Position numbers and translations under genes: made by a program
Shown here: positions 27,669 to 41,403 of the stretch, one piece after another
Layout: every line of letters begins with the position of its first letter
How positions within the stretch are numbered: position 1 is the stretch's first letter
Assembly: GCA_012838955.1 (NCBI GenBank)
Contig: DUOH01000013.1
Span: forward strand, 1-42,775
Origin: Bacillota bacterium
Lineage (GTDB): Bacteria > Bacillota > UBA4882 > UBA10575
Reading direction: 5' to 3'
Length of the DNA stretch: 42,775 nucleotides
Notes under the pieces: generated by a model
Told to the model about the DNA's origin: nothing
Seen by the model: the letters and a program-made list of their open reading frames with translations, nothing else
The model's database searches: none

Positions 27669-28682
27669 ATGGTGAAAGGGAAAACCAGTCAAGAACAGCA
27701 ACTCACCAAAAACCACCAGGAAGTCTTGGAATTGATTACCACTTGGTTAGCTGGCAAACACTTCCTTACTGAAGATATTGAAGAAGCAGAAGAAATTTGG
27801 AGGCAGTATGGGCTGCTGGGTAGCAATATACATACTAAGAGTATACCAACTTGGGCAGCTGCCGTCATCTACTACTTAGGAAAGAAAAAGAATTACAAAT
27901 GGTTGGATCAAGCATATTTGGCCGAGGCGTTCTCTGTCTCCCCAGCCAGTATCAGTCAGCGATGGAGAGACTTAAAACGGCTGAGTATGCGGGAGAATAC
28001 AGATCAGGCCAGTGGAAAAAGGAATATCCGACAACAGAAACAAGAGAATTTTGATTTTTTTACTCCCATAGCAGCTGAGGTCTTTAGAAAATTAATGACT
28101 TATACTCAACAATCGGAGAAGTGGAAAAGCTATGTAGGAGAGGTCTTCTATCATTATGTCGGGACTGAAGCTCCTCCTTTGCCAATCGATCTTATTTTGG
28201 AGCTTTTAATTTTTATTACGTGTGACCGGACCCTCCCGAACGGGTGCAAAATCATAGACTATTTCGTAGTAGAAGAGAGATTTACCAAAGAAGAGTTCTC
28301 TTTCTTGCAAAGTATCAGAGAGAGCAGATTTAGTTTGTTCAAGGTTAAAATGGTAGAGATGAAAAACGTCCCTTGGTTGCATGTGGAAGATTTATATAGA
28401 GATGAAGACCTAATCATAATGGTAAAAAAGAGCAAAGGAATTGAAGAAGGAGATATTATTATGTCTCGGATCATTCCAATAAAGAACCGGGGGCCCCTTC
28501 ATGGTAAATGGAAACTTGGAGGGAGTCTGGTTACCCTGAGCGCGCGGGCTGCAGAAGAACTGGAAGAATTGGCGAAAAGATGGTTTTGGAAGTTTAGTAT
28601 CGCTAATAAGGGGTGGGCAACCGGAGAAGAGTTCATTCAAGAAAATAGTTTTCTCTTCTGGCGCTGGTTACTAAGTAAATAA
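27669..28682 (+). CDS. Protein of unknown function with DUF6398/cyclin-like N-terminal region
   Basis: A 337-residue protein. The region about 20-105 contains IPTWAAAVIYYLGKKKNYKWLDQAYLAEAF followed by SVSPASISQRWRDLKRL. It resembles TFIIB/cyclin-box-like helical repeats (DUF6398-type) that end in a helix-turn-helix, so it may bind DNA or RNA. A basic linker follows (105-125). The C-terminal part (about 180-320) has mixed strands with VEDLYRDEDLIIMVKKSKGIEEGDIIMSRIIPI, a pattern I recall from small barrel-like domains next to SEC-C-type proteins, but I cannot name it. GGAGGG precedes the ATG. The gene stands between the divergent capA-like gene and the dipeptidase. Confidence 0.65.
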   Translation: MVKGKTSQEQQLTKNHQEVLELITTWLAGKHFLTEDIEEAEEIWRQYGLLGSNIHTKSIPTWAAAVIYYLGKKKNYKWLDQAYLAEAFSVSPASISQRWRDLKRLSMRENTDQASGKRNIRQQKQENFDFFTPIAAEVFRKLMTYTQQSEKWKSYVGEVFYHYVGTEAPPLPIDLILELLIFITCDRTLPNGCKIIDYFVVEERFTKEEFSFLQSIRESRFSLFKVKMVEMKNVPWLHVEDLYRDEDLIIMVKKSKGIEEGDIIMSRIIPIKNRGPLHGKWKLGGSLVTLSARAAEELEELAKRWFWKFSIANKGWATGEEFIQENSFLFWRWLLSK

Positions 28683-28753
28683 TTTTGAGCGGATCAGTAT
28701 TGGGGTAGAATACAAAAAGATATTAAGAGCGAGAAATAATGGAGGAAAAGGCA

Positions 28754-30163
28754 GTGGACTTTCTGAACAGGATAGAAAGAGACCAGGAAGAGATGGTTAC
28801 TGTTCTAAGAGATCTGATTTCCATACCAAGCGTGAAAGACGAACCCGTAGAGAATGGGCCTTTTGGCAAAGAGATCGCTAAAGCATTGGACTATGTTTTG
28901 GCCTGGGGAGAGAAGCAGGGTTTCTCGACGAAAAACTTTTCGGGATATGCCGGGCACCTTGAATATGGAGAAGGAGAGGAGACCGTCGGTGTTCTTGTCC
29001 ATGTGGATGTTGTTCCGGCAGGAGATGGGTGGACATATGGGCCTTTCTCCGGAACCATAGCGGAGGGGAGAATCTATGGAAGGGGAACAGTTGATGATAA
29101 AGGACCGGCTGTAGCCGTTATGTATGCTCTAAAAGCGCTAAAAGAAACTGAAGTCGGGTTAAAAAGGAAGATTAGGATTATCTTTGGCTGTGATGAGGAG
29201 AGCGGCTGGGCTTGTATGGATCACTATTTTAAACATGAAAAGAAGCCTACCTGGGGTTTTGCTCCTGATGCGGAATTTCCTCTCATCAACTGTGAAAAAG
29301 GAATGCTGGGATTGGATTTAGACGGGGAGGCTCCATCAACACCACCAGGACAACCACAGCTTCTTCAGTTGCAGGGCGGGGAAAGGCGGAATGTTGTTCC
29401 GGATTACGCCGAGGCAGTCATCTTCTTGAGTGAGCCGGAGGTGGAAAGAAGCGCACGGAATGAGTTGACCGGATACTTCAATCAGATAGCAGCAGATGAT
29501 GCGAAATTTCAGTGGCAGGAGAGGAATGGACGCTTCTTACTTAGAGCTTACGGAGTAGCCGCTCATGCCAGCCTGCCACAGTTAGGAGAGAATGCCCTTA
29601 TTAAGCTGGCCCGGATATTAGCCGACTTGAATTACCAGGGTGGGGCCTGGGATCTTCTTCACTTCATCGCCAGAAATATTGGTCCGGAAAGCAACGGAAG
29701 AGAGCTCGGTATTGCCTGTAGTGATGAAAGGTCCGGAGAACTTACATTGAATTTAGGAGTTGTCGCGATCAAGGACGGACGAATCCATCTCGAACTGGAC
29801 ATTAGATACCCGATGTGTACTAACGCTCAATTCTTAACTGACCAGATTCGGAAAGGAGTCGCTCCCTTAAAGTTAACCGTAAAGCCGGCCCACAGTCTTA
29901 AACCACATTATGTCCCTGTTGACGATGGTTTGGTGCAGATTCTACTAAGAGCCTATAGAAGTGAAACGAATGATTCAGCGCAGCCGCTGAGTATTGGAGG
30001 TCGTACCTATGCGGTGGCTTTAGGAAACGGGGTGGCGTTCGGGCCTGTTTTTCCGGGAAGACCGGAGTTGGCGCATAAAAAGGATGAGTATATCTCTTTG
30101 ACGGACCTTTATGCCTGCGCCCGGATTTATGCCAGAGCGCTCTATGAACTAGCTACGAAGTAA
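28754..30163 (+). CDS. M20 family dipeptidase (PepV/Sapep type)
   Basis: About 469 residues. Metal ligands of M20 peptidases are visible in VGVLVHVDVVPAG (His and Asp), the bridging Asp in GRGTVDDKGP, and the catalytic Glu pair in FGCDEESGW; RIYGRGTVDDKGP and FAPDAEFPLINCEKG identify the PepV/Sapep subgroup, which cleaves dipeptides in the cytoplasm using two metals. GTG 28754 is preferred, because the GGAGG at 28741-28745 would be its SD. ATG 28739 overlaps that SD and has none of its own. An inserted lid domain spans about 185-330. Confidence 0.93.
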   Translation: MDFLNRIERDQEEMVTVLRDLISIPSVKDEPVENGPFGKEIAKALDYVLAWGEKQGFSTKNFSGYAGHLEYGEGEETVGVLVHVDVVPAGDGWTYGPFSGTIAEGRIYGRGTVDDKGPAVAVMYALKALKETEVGLKRKIRIIFGCDEESGWACMDHYFKHEKKPTWGFAPDAEFPLINCEKGMLGLDLDGEAPSTPPGQPQLLQLQGGERRNVVPDYAEAVIFLSEPEVERSARNELTGYFNQIAADDAKFQWQERNGRFLLRAYGVAAHASLPQLGENALIKLARILADLNYQGGAWDLLHFIARNIGPESNGRELGIACSDERSGELTLNLGVVAIKDGRIHLELDIRYPMCTNAQFLTDQIRKGVAPLKLTVKPAHSLKPHYVPVDDGLVQILLRAYRSETNDSAQPLSIGGRTYAVALGNGVAFGPVFPGRPELAHKKDEYISLTDLYACARIYARALYELATK

Positions 30164-30235
30164 CCCGCGTGTAGGTGGAATAATAAAGGGTAAAGAAGTG
30201 TAGCGGAGAGATAAGGCAACAAGAATGGGGGTGGG

Positions 30236-32539
30236 ATGGTGAGATACAAATTATGGTTGGTTTTAATAGTCCTTTTTATAACATCGTTATGCACAGGAAC
30301 CAGTTGGAGTAGGAGTATTGAAGTGCCTGTAACACTACAGGAAAGAGCCGGGATCAACTGGCGTGATTATCCAATTACTATCGGCTTCCCAGTGCCCAAA
30401 GGCAATAAAGACTATGCCGTCCCCCCCAGAGTAGTTGATACTTGGAATAATGAAGTGCCTAGTCAGGCGGTGTTGGCAGGGCAATGGCCACAAGACGGGA
30501 GTCCTCGCTGGTGGCTGATGACCTTTTTGGCGTCGGTAGGTAGGGGAAGTTCTACACAATACCGAATTGTGCCGAGTGGAAAAAAAGAAATTACATTTAA
30601 AAGGCAGGTCAATCTGACTCAAGAGGGGGATAGAGTCTTCCTGGAGAATGGTCTGCTTCGAGTGGAAATTGCTCCAAATGAACAGCTACTGGGAAGGATT
30701 TGGTTCAATCATTCCGGTCGTGTAAGTAGCGCTGAACGTGATTTAGCCCAAGAAGAGGCTGGCCTCTATCTAAAGACCGCTGGCGGCCTCTTTCAAGGAA
30801 AAAACTCCCAAGTCAGTATTGTGGAAAGCGGCCGAATCCGAACGGTAGTATTGATCAAAGGAGACTTTTATCACACGGAAACTCAACAGTTAAACGGCTT
30901 TAGTTATGAAGGGCAATTAGTTTTTTACGGAGATTCCCCTTTTATTAATTTGCAGTTGACAATAGTTAATCAGGAATTGACTGATTGGACCAGAGTCGAT
31001 GGAGCCTGGGTCTGTTTTCAGCAAAAGCAATACCAGGACGAGTCTTGGGAGGGGGCCTTTGGCTGTGGCGGCCCGGGCGTGGCAGAGGTTAAGCTGGATT
31101 CTGAAGAGAAGGCTTCCCTTGCTGTACTAGGGCCTGAGAAGTTCAGCTGGGAAGGAAAACCCGTCACTCGCCCACAGCTGAAGGAGTTAAATACGGATGA
31201 TTTTGGGTGGGTGGATTTAACAGCTTCCGGTTTTGGGATGACCATCGGAGTATCGAATTGCTGGCAACAGTATCCTAAAGCTCTGGAAATAAGCGGTTTG
31301 GGACGGATTAACATCGAGTTGGTTCCTAAAGCCTCTCCGGTGTTATGGGGGAAAGGGGTTGCTAAAACCCACGATCTTACCATCCTTTTCCATAGTGCCA
31401 GAGACCGGGAGTACACAGAGCGAATCAAGGGTTTATTGAATGCTGTTCCAGTGGCTAGTTTACCTGCTGCGTGGTACAATCAGGCTGGAGTCTTTTATAA
31501 CCCTCTACGAATCCATAATTCAGCATATGCGGAGGAGATGATGATCGCCAGCGCGTTTTTGGGAGAAAAGAGCAAAGGCGATTTCTTAAATCTTTATGGC
31601 CCTGCTTCCTTTGGCGATGAAATAAATCAGGAGAATTGGGGGATTTTCAACTACGGTGATATTCGTAGGGATTTCTCATCGCCCTGGGGGGTAAAGGGAG
31701 CATACTGGAATAACAACCAATATGATCTACCGTTACTCCTCTTACGAGAATTTTTAGAGACCACAGATGCGGTTTTTTTGGATATTGCAAAAGCCTCTTT
31801 ACGACATGTAAGCGATGTGGATTTGGCCCACCCTTCAGCCGCGGACCGGATTACACCCGGATTAGATCATATAAGAAGCGCCCGGACCGGCTTATTAGCT
31901 GAAGCAGAGGATTTTAGCTATGTAAAAAATCAAGGGCTGTTACTAGGATACTATCTGATAGGAGATTATCGCCTGCTGAATATGGCGATAAAAGTCGCAA
32001 ATCGGATCTGTCTAATCGATGGGTTGAATCCGGACCGGCCCCGTAGTTATGGGCTGGGGATCATTGGCTCATTAATCGGGTATGAGGCGACAGGAGAGGA
32101 AAGGTATCTGCTGCGGGCCCGGGAAATAGGGGATGACCTCGTTGATGTAGTGGAACAGAATAAAGGAATTCTTCCCAGTGATTTCACTTACCAAACAGGG
32201 CTTGCCATCGAAGGGTTACTCCACTTAAGTCACTGGGATAAAGATCCGGTACTGATGAAGACAGTTAAAACAGTTGTTGATCGGGTAATCTATGATTTCT
32301 GGGACGAAGAAAGCGGCTTTTTGCAAGACATAGGAGGACTGACATTCACCTCAATACTATGTCGATTATATGAACAGACAGGTAATGAAACCTATAGGAA
32401 TATTTGTCAGACACAGTTCAGTAAGTTTCTAAACTCAACGGAGATATTGAAGCCTAGGGATGTAGCGCTGTCCTACAGAAATCTATATGCTATCTTAAAT
32501 ATGGAAGGAAAACAGAAGCAGCAGGAAACACCGGAATAA
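30236..32539 (+). CDS. Exported RIFT-barrel protein (PcRGLX/YetA-like), possible polysaccharide lyase
   Basis: 767 residues. A signal peptide (about 1-26, ending TGTSWSRS) is followed by an N-terminal RIFT-barrel domain (about 28-115: GFPVPKG...VVDTWNNEVPSQAVLAGQWPQDGSPRWWLMTF). A central beta-sandwich begins at ENGLLRVEI (about 130-390). A C-terminal alpha-helical toroid follows (about 400-755: YDLPLLLLREFLETTD, GLLLGYYLIGD, LRAREIGDDL). This three-part design is that of PcRGLX/YetA-like proteins, some of which are exo-rhamnogalacturonan lyases. Substrate and activity here are unproven. The gene is single, with no neighbouring sugar transporter, and ends in a terminator. Confidence 0.8.
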   Translation: MVRYKLWLVLIVLFITSLCTGTSWSRSIEVPVTLQERAGINWRDYPITIGFPVPKGNKDYAVPPRVVDTWNNEVPSQAVLAGQWPQDGSPRWWLMTFLASVGRGSSTQYRIVPSGKKEITFKRQVNLTQEGDRVFLENGLLRVEIAPNEQLLGRIWFNHSGRVSSAERDLAQEEAGLYLKTAGGLFQGKNSQVSIVESGRIRTVVLIKGDFYHTETQQLNGFSYEGQLVFYGDSPFINLQLTIVNQELTDWTRVDGAWVCFQQKQYQDESWEGAFGCGGPGVAEVKLDSEEKASLAVLGPEKFSWEGKPVTRPQLKELNTDDFGWVDLTASGFGMTIGVSNCWQQYPKALEISGLGRINIELVPKASPVLWGKGVAKTHDLTILFHSARDREYTERIKGLLNAVPVASLPAAWYNQAGVFYNPLRIHNSAYAEEMMIASAFLGEKSKGDFLNLYGPASFGDEINQENWGIFNYGDIRRDFSSPWGVKGAYWNNNQYDLPLLLLREFLETTDAVFLDIAKASLRHVSDVDLAHPSAADRITPGLDHIRSARTGLLAEAEDFSYVKNQGLLLGYYLIGDYRLLNMAIKVANRICLIDGLNPDRPRSYGLGIIGSLIGYEATGEERYLLRAREIGDDLVDVVEQNKGILPSDFTYQTGLAIEGLLHLSHWDKDPVLMKTVKTVVDRVIYDFWDEESGFLQDIGGLTFTSILCRLYEQTGNETYRNICQTQFSKFLNSTEILKPRDVALSYRNLYAILNMEGKQKQQETPE

Positions 32540-32589
32540 TCAGTACAAGATAACTACTGGGCTTTTTAAGGATAATATTAACTTAAGCG

Positions 32590-32617
32590 CAAGCGGGAAA
32601 AGCTTGTTTTTTCAAGC
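32590..32617 (+). terminator. Terminator with alternative pairing, upstream of pdxS
   Basis: CAAGC (32590-32594) pairs with GCTTG (32602-32606), followed by six T: a short terminator for the RIFT-barrel gene. The same GCTTG can instead pair with a second CAAGC (32613-32617). Confidence 0.55.
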
Positions 32618-32691
32618 CCATTCTTGTAAAATTAAATTTTGGAAGAGTTGTTTCTTGGAAAAGTTGTCTATTGAAAAGAGGAGGATCCCTA

Positions 32692-33576
32692 ATGATAAAA
32701 AAAAGCGCTTTTACTGAAGAAAAGGGATTAGCTGAAAGGCTGAAGGGTGGAGTAATCATGGATGTTACCACCCCCGAGCAGGCTAAAATTGCAGAGGAGG
32801 CAGGGGCTGTAGCGGTAATGGCTTTGGAGAGAGTTCCTGCTGATATCAGAGCTGAGGGCGGAGTGGCCCGCATGTCTGATCCGGAGGTTATTTTAAAGAT
32901 TATGGAAGCTGTCAATATTCCGGTGATGGCCAAAGTCAGAATCGGACATTTTGTCGAAGCGCAAATCCTGGAGGCCTTGGAGGTTGATTATATTGACGAG
33001 AGTGAGGTACTAACTCCGGCTGACGATCGGTATCATATTGATAAAACACAGTTTAAGGTACCCTTTGTCTGTGGCGCCAGAAACCTGGGAGAAGCCTTAC
33101 GTAGAATCAGCGAAGGGGCGTCCATGATTAGGACCAAGGGTGAGGCTGGTACAGGAGATATCGTCGAAGCCGTAAAACATATCAGAACCGTGACTGAGGA
33201 GATTGAAGCCTTACGAAAAGCTTCGGAAGAAGAGTTATCCGGGTTGGCTGAAGAGATGCGGGTTCCAGTGGAATTAGTGGCGGAAACAAGAAGACTAGGA
33301 CGTCTGCCTGTAGCAAACTTTGCGGCGGGGGGAATTGCTATTCCGGCTGATGCAGCCTTAATGATGCAACTGGGGTGTGACGGGGTTTTTGTGGGATCCG
33401 GGATCTTCAAATCCGAAGATCCGGTGACCAGAGCTAAGGCGATTGTGGAAGCAGCCGCTCATTATGATGATCCCCGTTTACTCGCTGAAGTATCAAGAGG
33501 CTTAGGCCAAGCCATGCGGGGAGTATCGGTGGCCGGTTTAAATGAGGAAAGTCGGATGGCTGGTAGAGGATGGTAA
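32692..33576 (+). CDS. pdxS: Pyridoxal 5'-phosphate synthase subunit PdxS
   Basis: About 294 residues. This is the (beta/alpha)8 lyase that makes PLP from ribose 5-phosphate, glyceraldehyde 3-phosphate and ammonia. [50 protein letters not shown] (catalytic Lys) and [16 protein letters not shown] are family signatures, and GDGVF-type sequence [11 protein letters not shown] supplies the phosphate site. ATG 32692 is chosen because AGGAGG lies 8 bases upstream; ATG 32671 has none. The glutaminase partner pdxT, usually next door, is absent here. Confidence 0.97.
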   Translation: MIKKSAFTEEKGLAERLKGGVIMDVTTPEQAKIAEEAGAVAVMALERVPADIRAEGGVARMSDPEVILKIMEAVNIPVMAKVRIGHFVEAQILEALEVDYIDESEVLTPADDRYHIDKTQFKVPFVCGARNLGEALRRISEGASMIRTKGEAGTGDIVEAVKHIRTVTEEIEALRKASEEELSGLAEEMRVPVELVAETRRLGRLPVANFAAGGIAIPADAALMMQLGCDGVFVGSGIFKSEDPVTRAKAIVEAAAHYDDPRLLAEVSRGLGQAMRGVSVAGLNEESRMAGRGW

Positions 33577-33582
33577 CCATCC
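33568..33582 (+). other. Stem-loop with the pdxS stop codon as its loop
   Basis: GGATGG (33568-33573), TAA, CCATCC (33577-33582) form a 6-bp hairpin whose three-base loop is the stop codon. There is no T run, so it is not a normal terminator. The rest of the 406-base gap up to 33982 holds no convincing gene, only a weak GCGCC stem near 33755-33780. Confidence 0.5.
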
Positions 33583-33970
33583 GGAACTTAATTACTCAAA
33601 AAATACTTTCTCGATCTAATCTAAAATCTGCCACCACCAGAAAGAATAACTAGAATTTGGCGCTCTGCTGAACGGTTAAGCTTTGGTAAAATTCCTTTCC
33701 GGTGCAGTTAAAATAGGGTATCCTGTTAGGTAGTACTGTAATGGCGTGTGCGCATTATAAGCGCCTGTCTTGGCGCCTTACTTGAATGGTGGAAAAAGTA
33801 ATGTCGGGCATCTTAAATAAGGCTGATCAGGTATGCTTGAGTTTTGCCGTGTGTTTTTATTTTTCGTACTTTCAGGAGTTGTTTCAAATATTGTTTCTTC
33901 GTAGAGGATCAAAGAACCAGTATCTATCAATGCTCGTACGAATAATGGACTAAATATAATTATAAATTAA

Positions 33971-37501
<3,531 letters not shown>

Positions 37502-37536
37502 GAACCTTTCTTCGTGAATATCCCAGGAAAAATGGG

Positions 37537-37567
37537 AGGTCGTCCTTTAAAAGGACGACCTTTTTTT
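37537..37567 (+). terminator. Rho-independent terminator of PFOR
   Basis: An 11-bp perfect stem, AGGTCGTCCTT (37537-37547) with AAGGACGACCT (37551-37561), a three-base loop, and a run of seven T. Confidence 0.95.
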
Positions 37568-37651
37568 ATAAGCATTAGTGCTCAGGAGATGAAGAAAAAT
37601 TGATATAAAGGCTAATACTATCCTTATGATGTCGGTAAAGGAGGGATGCTA

Positions 37652-38230
37652 ATGGGGAAGCCATTAGAAGTGAGGTGGCATGGACGAGGAGGACAAGGTG
37701 CAAAGACGGGGGCGATTCTTTTAGGGGAAGCGCTGGCCAATTCAGGCCGGTATATGCAGGCTTTTCCCGATTACGGTCCAGAACGTATGGGGGCGCCGAT
37801 GCGGGCTTATAACCGGATCAGTGATGCGCCGATTACTATCCATTCCGGAGTTAGCTCCCCGGAAATTGTGGTAGTGTTGGATGCGACACTCTTGGGTAAA
37901 GTGGATGTGACCAACGGGATGCCTGATGATGGTGTGCTCATAGTAAATACACATAAAACACCGGAGCAGATTAGAAAAGAAATAAATCTCACTGGACGCA
38001 GGGTATTTACGATTGATGCCAATAGAATTTCCACAGAAACAATCGGAAGAGCAATACCAAACACCCCAATGCTGAGCGCTGTGGTCAAGGTCACCGGGAT
38101 AGTTGATTATCAGGATCTATTAAACCAGACCAAAGCGAAGCTTAGGAAGAAGTTTAAAAACAAACCGGAGCTGATTAACGGAAATATAAAGGCCATAGAA
38201 CGGGCGTACCAGGAGGTACAGTCAGAATGA
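37652..38230 (+). CDS. porG: Pyruvate/2-oxoacid:ferredoxin oxidoreductase gamma subunit
   Basis: About 192 residues: EVRWHGRGGQGAKTGAILLGEALANSGRYMQAFPDYGPERMGAPMRAYNRIS is the gamma-subunit signature, with the CoA/TPP-proximal loop. ATG 37652 has AAGGAGG seven bases upstream; ATG 37646 overlaps that SD. The stop overlaps the porD start (ATGA). It is the first gene of a porG-porD-porA set. Confidence 0.94.
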   Translation: MGKPLEVRWHGRGGQGAKTGAILLGEALANSGRYMQAFPDYGPERMGAPMRAYNRISDAPITIHSGVSSPEIVVVLDATLLGKVDVTNGMPDDGVLIVNTHKTPEQIRKEINLTGRRVFTIDANRISTETIGRAIPNTPMLSAVVKVTGIVDYQDLLNQTKAKLRKKFKNKPELINGNIKAIERAYQEVQSE

Positions 38231-38541
38231 AAGCGCCGAACTGGAAAGAAATCCCACCAGGTGGAGTCATTGCTAAAGGAGGTACCGCCTTTCAGTATGC
38301 CACCGGTGACTGGCGAAATAGCCGTCCCATTCATGATTTAGAGCTTTGCATAAATTGCCTGCGTTGTTGGGTTTATTGCCCGGATGCCTCAATCAAAGTG
38401 AAGGACGGAAAAGTAGTGGGGATAGATTATGATCATTGCAAAGGTTGTGGTATATGCTCAAAAGAATGCCCCACTAATCCTAAGGCCATAAAGATGTTTA
38501 ATGAAACAGACTTTGGAGAATCACACCCTTCTGAGTTTTAA
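38227..38541 (+). CDS. porD: Pyruvate/2-oxoacid:ferredoxin oxidoreductase delta subunit (2x 4Fe-4S)
   Basis: A 104-residue ferredoxin-like subunit. Two cluster motifs are complete: CINCLRCWVYCP and CKGCGICSKECP. The N-terminal GGVIAKGGTAFQYATGDWR is typical of PorD. It passes electrons from the TPP site to ferredoxin. The ATG overlaps the porG stop by four bases, so translation is coupled. Confidence 0.95.
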   Translation: MKAPNWKEIPPGGVIAKGGTAFQYATGDWRNSRPIHDLELCINCLRCWVYCPDASIKVKDGKVVGIDYDHCKGCGICSKECPTNPKAIKMFNETDFGESHPSEF

Positions 38542-38576
38542 AGGTTTTATCATCAGACTTAAGGAGAAAATTGAAC

Positions 38577-39779
38577 ATGATCACTCAGGATAAGCTAAAA
38601 GCAGAAGATTTTGTAGCCAGGACAGGTAATGAAGCGGTAGCAGAAGCCATGCGGCAGATAAATCCGGATGTGGTTGCTGCTTATCCAATAACCCCGGCTA
38701 CGGAAATTGTACAAATCTTCTCGGGTTTTCTCGCCGATGGCTTGGTAGACACGGAGTTTATTACTGTGGAAAGCGAACATTCGGCAATGAGCGCTTGTAT
38801 AGGCGCTTCAGCAGCGGGAGCACGGGTTATGACAGCTACCTCTTCTCAAGGATTGAGTTTAATGGCGGAAGTTTTATATATAGCGTCCGGACTACGGTGT
38901 CCCATAGTCTTAGCAGAGGTAAACCGGGCCTTATCCGCGCCTATTAATATCCATTGTGACCATAGTGATACTATGGCGGTGAGAGACTCTGGATGGATCC
39001 AAATTTATGCAGAAAATGCGCAGGAAGCGTATGATAATCTGATCCAAGCGGTGCGGATCGCCGAAGATCAGGAAGTAAAACTACCGGTCATGGTATGCAT
39101 GGACGGGTTTATCATTAGTCATGGCTTAGAAGTCGTGCGCTTGCTCAAGGATGTGCAGGTACAGAGGTTCGTCGGGCCAAATAAACCTGCATATTCTCTG
39201 TTGGACGTGGAGTATCCCATTACCGTTGGCGCACTGGACTTTACAGACTTCTATTTTGAGCATCGTCGGCAGATTGCCGAGGCTATGGAAAAGGCCAAAA
39301 CTGTCATTTGTAAAGTCGGAGAAGAATTCGGCGTAGAGTTTGGCCGGAGTTATGGGTTTTTCGAAGGCTATAAGATGGAAGATGCGGAATATGGTGTGAT
39401 TGCAATGGGTTCTACTGCGGGAACGGCCAAAGTAGCAGTTGATGAATTACGGAAGAAAGGGATGAGAGCAGGTTTGCTAAAACTAAGAGTCTTTCGTCCC
39501 TTTCCGGTCACAGAGTTGATAAACGCGACCAAAGGCTTGAAAGCAATGGCGGTTTTAGATCGGGCCGATACCCTCTCCACAAATGGCGGTCCCTTATTTC
39601 AGGAAGTATGTACTGCGCTATATGCTGAGGACCACAGGCCGAAGATTAATAATTATATCTATGGGTTGGGAGGCAGGGATATTACTCCCTTCGATCTGGA
39701 AAAGGTATATCAGGAATTGCCAAAACTGGCCGCAGGGGAGGAGAAAGCAAAACCTCGGTATCTAGGGGTTAGAGAGTAG
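38577..39779 (+). CDS. porA: Pyruvate/2-oxoacid:ferredoxin oxidoreductase alpha subunit
   Basis: About 400 residues: TGNEAVAEAMRQINPDVVAAYPITPATEIVQIFS, the ESEHSAMSACIGASAAGARVMTATSSQG region and a C-terminal domain ending KPRYLGVRE. This is the normal length of PorA. AAGGAGAAAA precedes ATG 38577; TTG 38571 is too close to the SD. In nearly all four-subunit enzymes porB (TPP domain) follows porA. Here a 127-base gap leads directly to serS, with no porB. Confidence 0.94.
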   Translation: MITQDKLKAEDFVARTGNEAVAEAMRQINPDVVAAYPITPATEIVQIFSGFLADGLVDTEFITVESEHSAMSACIGASAAGARVMTATSSQGLSLMAEVLYIASGLRCPIVLAEVNRALSAPINIHCDHSDTMAVRDSGWIQIYAENAQEAYDNLIQAVRIAEDQEVKLPVMVCMDGFIISHGLEVVRLLKDVQVQRFVGPNKPAYSLLDVEYPITVGALDFTDFYFEHRRQIAEAMEKAKTVICKVGEEFGVEFGRSYGFFEGYKMEDAEYGVIAMGSTAGTAKVAVDELRKKGMRAGLLKLRVFRPFPVTELINATKGLKAMAVLDRADTLSTNGGPLFQEVCTALYAEDHRPKINNYIYGLGGRDITPFDLEKVYQELPKLAAGEEKAKPRYLGVRE

Positions 39780-39816
39780 CCAGTCAACATAGTAAATTCA
39801 ACAGACAAAATGTTAA

Positions 39817-41187
<1,371 letters not shown>

Positions 41188-41212
41188 GAATGCGATAATA
41201 TAGAAGAGTTAA

Positions 41213-41238
41213 GAGCGGTTTAATTACCGCTCCTTTTT
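41213..41238 (+). terminator. Rho-independent terminator of serS
   Basis: GAGCGGT (41213-41219), loop TTAATT, ACCGCTC (41226-41232), then CTTTTT. Confidence 0.9.
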
Positions 41239-41338
41239 GCGTTTAAACATGTTTGCTGAGCCGATAGACTGAAAAGAATCCTCGTCTCCTCTTCATTATT
41301 ATATGGGTAGAGGGGATATGGCAAAATATAACAGCAAG

Positions 41339-41367
41339 TTGCAAACAAGGAGCAAATATAGTATAAT
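41339..41367 (+). promoter_or_regulatory. Sigma-A-type promoter of the barrel-like gene
   Basis: TTGCAA (41339-41344), 17-base spacer, TATAAT (41362-41367), ending 36 bases before the start codon. Confidence 0.75.
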
Positions 41368-41403
41368 ACTTATTATTAGAAAATTTATTAAGAGGTGAAA
41401 AAT

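Noticed and set aside
33786-33953. A 55-codon open frame (MVEKVMSGILNKADQ...) in the gap before PFOR
   Set aside because: It has no ribosome-binding site, its composition is not protein-like in the second half, and it ends at the PFOR leader. Length is within chance for a 406-base gap.
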